From Eucalyptus grandis (Eukaryota > Streptophyta > Magnoliopsida > Myrtales > Myrtaceae), in NCBI RefSeq assembly GCF_016545825.1, contig NC_052614.1, positions 58,287,864 through 58,351,863 of the forward strand: a stretch of 64,000 bases of DNA, read 5' to 3'. The notes beneath the pieces were generated by a model. The model did no database searches and had not been told where the DNA came from. It saw only the letters and a program-made list of their open reading frames with translations. This document shows, piece by piece, positions 62,239 through 64,000 of this stretch. The translations under genes and the position numbers were made by a program. The first letter of the stretch is position 1. Every line of letters starts with the position of its first letter.

Positions 62239-62245
62239 GGGGGAG
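62233..62245 (+). other. Polypurine tract
   Basis: GCTTGAGGGGGAG abuts the 3' LTR, the expected plus-strand priming site. The same word precedes the LTR of the old copy at 12722-12734. Confidence 0.85.
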
Positions 62246-62472
62246 TGTTGGAAGATATGATTCCTGAGATCATACTCAATTATCGATAGATAGGAAATTA
62301 TGTTTAATTTAGGATTAGAAAGATAGAGGAATATCTTTTTACCTTTATCAATTTCTTGCTTTCCTTTATTAATTCCTTGCACTGTAATTAAATACAGTTT
62401 GTACATAACACAAAATATACTGAATATACAGAAAAGCTTCTTCCTCTCGATACTCTCCTTGGTCTTCTGACA
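62246..62472 (+). repeat. 3' LTR of the young Copia element
   Basis: 227 bp, 224 positions identical to the 5' LTR. Followed by TCATCATCTG, the continuation of the target CAT repeat. Confidence 0.95.
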
Positions 62473-64000
62473 TCATCATCTGAATTTGCATCCAGAGATG
62501 GCTAATTAGCTAATTTAACATCTACAATAGAATCAATCTAAAACGACATCAATAGAGAGTGGGTATTTTCTTAACGTTGTAATACAAGGTTATGTCCTCG
62601 GATAAGAGTACTCACGAGTTAGACCACTTGAATACGTGCAAGTTTTCACCCCGCGATCTTTCACGACATCAGCCACGCATTATCATTTGCAAGTTCAGAA
62701 GATTGAATCATACGCAGACACGTGTCTATTCGCAATCGTTCGTCACATATTGTGTTGTCGGAAAAAAGTTGGAGTATCCATTTGACATAGTTTGGCTACT
62801 TCTATTTTTTGTTCTCGAAGAAAATTAGGAAAGAAGCCTGCTATTGAGGAGGCATACGTACATCTACCCAAGATTCAAGAGGCTTTTGCCTGCCTACTCG
62901 AAGAATATCACTACATACAAAGACATTACTTACAATCAAAGAAAATCTATTTTATTGCATCCATTATTAAGACCATCTTTAAAAAGCATTATCTTTCATT
63001 ATTTCAAGCTTATTCCCTAGAAAATTTAGGTAACGACATCAAATAATTAAGAAAAGTGCCGTCCATGGTTTTCACTCTTTCAGCACATATTGTATTGCTC
63101 AACAAAAAATAAATATTTTTATCGTCAGCATCCCTACAAAACCCATGGATAAGCACCACGTGTGATGTCCACGATGTAATCTGAAAAGTATACGAGAATA
63201 ATGTAAAATATATGTACCTGTCGTTAGCATTTCGATTAAGACTTTAGGTAATCAAAAAGTGGTACGTATCTAAATGCAATCCTATATAATTATTACTTAT
63301 TCTTGCGCCCACAGTAAGCCCCGATTGATATATTTTGTTTCTATGCGTCTCTCGTCTCTCTAATTCATATGCTGCTCCGAGGGTTAGATGACGCAGAGAC
63401 GTGGAACGACGTTGGAACACATCCATTGCTCATAAGTCTTGCGTAGTCCGAAATTAATATAATCTCTCCACTTAGGTTTGTGCATCGAATTAAATTTGAC
63501 AGTCAGATGATGGGATGAGATATCCGTGTCGAGAACGGCGGCTCAAGTGCCAAGAAATGCTCGTCTGGCCTTGTTTCTGAGAGACGCATTAATGGTGACA
63601 AGATGAAATGTTTGTTTGTTTGTTTGTTTTTTTTTTTAGCATAAAACCAATCTATAATTTTTTGTACTTTGCAACACACTATATGTTCAATAGCGAATAT
63701 ACTTCCTTCATCTACAAGCGCCAAAAAAAACCCTCTTCGGACCTCGCCTCTAGGAGAAATCATCTTAATTGCTAATGAGGTGAGATCGATCATTCATGTG
63801 TCGTAAAGTCTGATCGGTTCATTCTAAAGTATGCTGTTTCTAATCAATGACACATGATACATATATGCTCTACTGGTATAGAGAGGCTACTTTATGATAC
63901 ATGCATATACGGTATGCCTTCTTGATATGCGCAGCCTCAGTTGTCTGGCACTAAATTTTTATACTATACTTTTCAACTTTATATGCCGCCTTTGAATTTC

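Larger units (their letters stand above)
56768..62472 (+). mobile_element. Young, nearly complete Ty1/Copia retrotransposon, 5705 bp
   Basis: Two 227-bp LTRs (TG..CA), a primer-binding site, Copia-order gag-pol, a polypurine tract and TCATC on both sides (the target is a CAT repeat, so the 5-bp duplication is consistent but not unique). The LTRs differ at 3 of 227 positions, implying an insertion of roughly a million years or less under usual plant rates. Same family as the old copy at 8950-12968. It splits the CAT repeat of duplication copy B. Confidence 0.95.
54943..64000 (+). repeat. Segmental duplication, copy B, opened by two insertions
   Basis: Collinear with copy A through the anchors listed there: GCTTGTAAAGACCCTAG (54943), AAATGGCCTTCAACATGCCT (55947), GAAGGAAAGATAGCAAAG (56564), TTGATCATGCACTTTATT (56635), the CAT run at 56747-56767 continuing at 62473, TATGCGTCTCTCGTCTC (63342), TAGAGAGGCTACTTTAT (63878) and CTAAATTTTTATACTATACTT (63952). 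It runs to the window edge. Removing the foldback and Copia insertions leaves about 2.4 kb. Confidence 0.8.

Overview
The window is nuclear DNA of a flowering plant, most likely a woody core eudicot. The evidence is intron-bearing genes with GT..AG borders, plant-specific families (FAB1, pectinesterase, LURP-one-related, FAR1-related), and Copia, hAT-like and foldback transposons in AT-rich intergenic DNA. The repeat style would fit Myrtales, but the sequence alone does not settle the species.

Layout: 1-2252 is a decayed FAR1-RELATED SEQUENCE gene truncated by the window edge. It is followed by a GC-rich-core insertion (2349-3610) and a frameshifted GRF zinc-finger gene (minus strand, 4998-5364). 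6-9 kb holds dispersed and tandem repeats, and 8950-12968 an old 5'-truncated Copia element. 13-21 kb is gene-poor with several small tandem repeats. A complete pectinesterase/inhibitor gene lies at 21559-24331. It is followed by a hAT-like element (25018-26380, perfect 8-bp target duplication) that encloses a broken caulimovirid-like capsid fragment, and then by a decayed second pectinesterase (26820-29575). The largest gene is a complete FAB1/PIKfyve-type phosphatidylinositol-3-phosphate 5-kinase on the minus strand (30764-44252, 12 modelled coding exons, 1801 aa). Its introns host a foldback element, a (TA)n tract and a MITE.

46.6-50.0 kb and 54.9-64.0 kb are two diverged direct copies of one segment. 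Between them lie a foldback element, a broken LURP-one-related gene (51381-52395) and an intact single-exon four-helix membrane protein gene (52793-53419, minus). The second copy was later opened by a foldback element (about 55013-55938) and by a young, nearly full-length Copia retrotransposon (56768-62472, 227-bp LTRs differing at 3 positions).

The three genes that appear functional (pectinesterase, FAB1, four-helix membrane protein) are not an operon and have no evident shared pathway. The main structural themes are a recurrent pyrimidine-tract / GC-rich core / purine-tract module inside elements with different outer ends, the hAT-like element carrying viral-derived sequence, and the segmental duplication. 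I found no clearly new multi-gene system.
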